Assembly (NCBI GenBank): GCA_024709225.1
Contig: JANJXC010000050.1
Span: 1-61,364, forward strand
Direction: 5' to 3'
Length of the DNA: 61,364 bases
Source of the DNA: Gammaproteobacteria bacterium
GTDB lineage: Bacteria > Pseudomonadota > Gammaproteobacteria > Thiohalomonadales > Thiohalomonadaceae
The notes below the pieces were generated by a model. The model saw nothing but the letters and a program-made list of their open reading frames with translations, did no database searches and was not told the DNA's origin. This document shows, piece by piece, positions 59,997 to 61,364 of the stretch (position 1 is the stretch's first letter; each line of letters begins with the position of its first letter). The translations under genes and the position numbers were made by a program.

Positions 59997-60575
59997 ATGA
60001 AGAAACCACTTTTGCTTCTTGCCGGAATAATGCTCTTCGATAACGGACAGGTATTGGCACAGGGCAAACCTCCCTTGCCCCACTACGATTGGGGTGCATG
60101 CCCTTTCGAGTGTTGTACTTACCGCGAGTGGAAAGCCAATGAAGTCGTTGTTGCCTACACAGATTACAAAGATGGCGCTTCGGTGGCTTTCGCAATACAG
60201 AAAGATGAATGGGTTACAGCAGAAACCGGTGTTGTAATCACTACCAGAGCCGGCATCACAAAGATTCTCAAACCATTGAAACTGGGGTACCAAGAGGGAC
60301 AGACTGAACCTTCCCTCGATGCCAAACCCGGTGACATCCTGTATACACTCCACTATGCCGGTGAAGGTTTCGATCTATTCTGGTTTAAGGGGAAGAAATA
60401 CACAGACCAAATCGCCTCCGATGAACCTACCCCTACGCCACCGCCTCCTGAATTCAGTGCGCAGGTAATCTCTCGCCCGGTGGCAGATTGGTGGGTTAGG
60501 GTCAAGAATAACAAAGGCCAGACAGGCTGGATAAAGAATCCGCCGTATTTCGAGAACGCCGATGCCTGCGCGTAG
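59997..60575 (+). CDS. Secreted protein with SH3-like C-terminus, unknown function
   Basis: A 192-residue protein that begins MKKPLLLLAGIMLF, a signal peptide ending after VLAQG. A Cys-rich start (DWGACPFECCTYREW) follows, then a beta-rich body, a Pro/Thr linker (TPTPPPP, about 151-157) and an SH3-like end (WWVRVKNNKGQTGWIKNPPYF). The start at 59997 is chosen for the signal peptide; the frame is open from 59751. G+C is clearly lower than in the genes before 59650. It may be the first cassette-borne gene, since an attC-like site follows its stop. Confidence 0.6.
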   Translation: MKKPLLLLAGIMLFDNGQVLAQGKPPLPHYDWGACPFECCTYREWKANEVVVAYTDYKDGASVAFAIQKDEWVTAETGVVITTRAGITKILKPLKLGYQEGQTEPSLDAKPGDILYTLHYAGEGFDLFWFKGKKYTDQIASDEPTPTPPPPEFSAQVISRPVADWWVRVKNNKGQTGWIKNPPYFENADACA

Positions 60576-60578
60576 TAC

Positions 60579-60645
60579 GCCCAACAATCGGTTCCACGGA
60601 ACGGCGTCGCTAACGCGCCGCCGCCCGTGAACCGAAACGTTATGA
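60579..60645 (+). other. Possible integron attC site 1
   Basis: The outer ends GCCCAAC (60579-60585) and GTTATGA (60639-60645) carry the AAC...GTT pair. Inside, CGGTTCCACGG pairs with CCGTGAACCG leaving one extra base, followed by GGCG/CGCC. Length and one-base bulge fit attC, but GTTATGA does not match the GTTRRRY core exactly. Weaker than site 2. Confidence 0.5.
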
Positions 60646-60654
60646 GTAACCCCC

Positions 60655-61254
60655 ATGATTGACGTCAGTGACTATTCCAAGAAGCTCGTATCTGACATTG
60701 TGAATGCCATCAATGGAATGGAGATTCCATCCGATGACCGCTCGCGGATTGCTGGCGCCCTGTTTGATATCGTCCACGAGCACCACCAGGCAATTGTGAT
60801 TTTGCTTGGAAAGCGTCTATTTGGCTCGGCGAGCGCGCTAATGAGGAGCATCTTCGAGTCCTATGTTCGTGGTGTTTGGTTCATGAAGTGCGCGACCGCG
60901 AAGGATATTGCAGACTTTCAGAAAGACAAATCGAAAGAGGGGACATTCGAAGAGCGGCTGATAGAAATCGAGAAGATCAACGCAGTAGCTCACGGCGGGT
61001 TGATAACGGTGAAGAAGACAGCGTGGACAGGGCTGAATAGCTACACCCATGGAGGAATGAGGCCGGTTTCGCGAAGGTTCGTTGGTATGGAGATGAAGGC
61101 CAACTACGCGCAAGAGGAAATCTTGCAGATAGAGAGGATGGCAAGCGCGTTTGCGGTGCTGGCGGTCTTTCAAATTGCCGAACTCGCAAACAATACCGAC
61201 CTCATGGGCGCTGCTGAGGCCATGGCGGGTGAATTCAAGGCAAATTACTCATAA
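60655..61254 (+). CDS. Cassette-borne protein of unknown function (DUF6988-like)
   Basis: A 199-residue, mostly alpha-helical protein with no signal or membrane segment. ALMRSIFESYVRGVWFMKCAT and LNSYTHGGMRPVSRRF are the most distinctive parts and resemble small proteins common in gene cassettes and phage-defence neighbourhoods (DUF5677/DUF6988 type; assignment from memory). It starts 15 bases after the first attC-like GTT and ends inside the second attC, the tight packing typical of a cassette. No function is proposed. Confidence 0.72.
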   Translation: MIDVSDYSKKLVSDIVNAINGMEIPSDDRSRIAGALFDIVHEHHQAIVILLGKRLFGSASALMRSIFESYVRGVWFMKCATAKDIADFQKDKSKEGTFEERLIEIEKINAVAHGGLITVKKTAWTGLNSYTHGGMRPVSRRFVGMEMKANYAQEEILQIERMASAFAVLAVFQIAELANNTDLMGAAEAMAGEFKANYS

Positions 61255-61320
61255 CAAGTCGCTGCAGTCGACGCCAAAAAGGCTAACGCCTTTTCGGCGC
61301 GCCTGAGCTTCACGTTAGAA
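61249..61320 (+). other. Integron attC site 2
   Basis: Outer AAC (61253-61255) pairs with GTT (61314-61316) in CACGTTAGAAC. GCTGCAG pairs with CTGAGC, leaving an unpaired G, the extrahelical base used for strand choice. The inner GCCAAAAAGGC and GCCTTTTCGGC are near-inverse around TAAC. The stop codon of the preceding gene lies at the left edge. Overall form matches chromosomal-integron attC sites. Sequence after 61317 would be the start of the next cassette. Confidence 0.8.
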
Positions 61321-61364
61321 CAAGAAAAAACGGGGCAGATTTATTTAATACACACTGCGTGCGC

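Overview
The window is about 61 kb of high-GC DNA (very roughly 65% by eye) that reads like the chromosome of a gammaproteobacterium. BamD, RluD, ClpB, EttA, GcvR-like, Pcm and P-II proteins are all of proteobacterial type. An uptake hydrogenase arranged hynS-isp1-isp2-hynL, the arrangement known from purple sulfur bacteria such as Thiocapsa and Allochromatium, suggests a sulfur-oxidising or otherwise lithotrophic member of the Chromatiales or a related order. Species cannot be fixed from the sequence alone.

Layout. 1-2.5 kb: a cold-shock protein and a two-gene membrane module. 2.5-12 kb: hydrogenase island, with a minus-strand block (protease, HupH-like chaperone, HynS, Isp1, Isp2, HynL, then HupE) and a divergent plus-strand block (hypC, hypA, hypB, hypD). 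A hemerythrin-like gene follows behind an FNR-type promoter. 12-18.5 kb: a K+ channel pair, endonuclease V, thioredoxin, hypF and a deaminase. 18.5-23.3 kb: a TetR-controlled export operon (adaptor, permease, ATPase, LpxR-like lipid A deacylase). 23.3-34.5 kb: mainly minus-strand housekeeping genes (phosphatidyltransferase, MscS pair, clpB with a clear sigma32 promoter, acyltransferase, def, gcvR-like, ZIP transporter, pgeF, rluD), with hypE on the plus strand. 34.5-46 kb: bamD, nitroreductase, P-II, an RND efflux pair, a chemoreceptor with a c-type heme motif, a degenerate GGDEF protein and ettA. 46-59.7 kb: trpB2, a Lon-like protease, an ABC-F protein, pcm, a GGDEF-EAL protein, a heme-oxygenase-fold protein and a DUF523-DUF1722 fusion. 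59.7-61.4 kb: base composition drops and integron gene cassettes begin, with one strong attC site and one weaker one.

The hydrogenase genes form one functional unit. HypA-HypF build the Ni-Fe(CN)2CO centre, HupE probably imports nickel, HynD trims the HynL C-terminus, and HynS exports the complex through Tat. Isp1 and Isp2 probably connect it to quinone or thiol/disulfide redox carriers. hypF and hypE lie 4 kb and 13 kb from hypABCD.

The most unusual feature is a family of at least 13 intergenic elements made of short tandem heptamers or octamers (ACAAGTT, ATTCAAG, GACAAGG, CGAAACC, GCAAAGAC, GCAGAGAC and others), usually as inverted arms around a 40-120 bp core. Three elements share almost the same core but carry different arm heptamers. 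Several sit directly on stop codons or supply the last codons of the neighbouring genes, and two replace the usual ribosome-binding region of hyp genes. With the integron cassettes, these are the best leads for something not well described.
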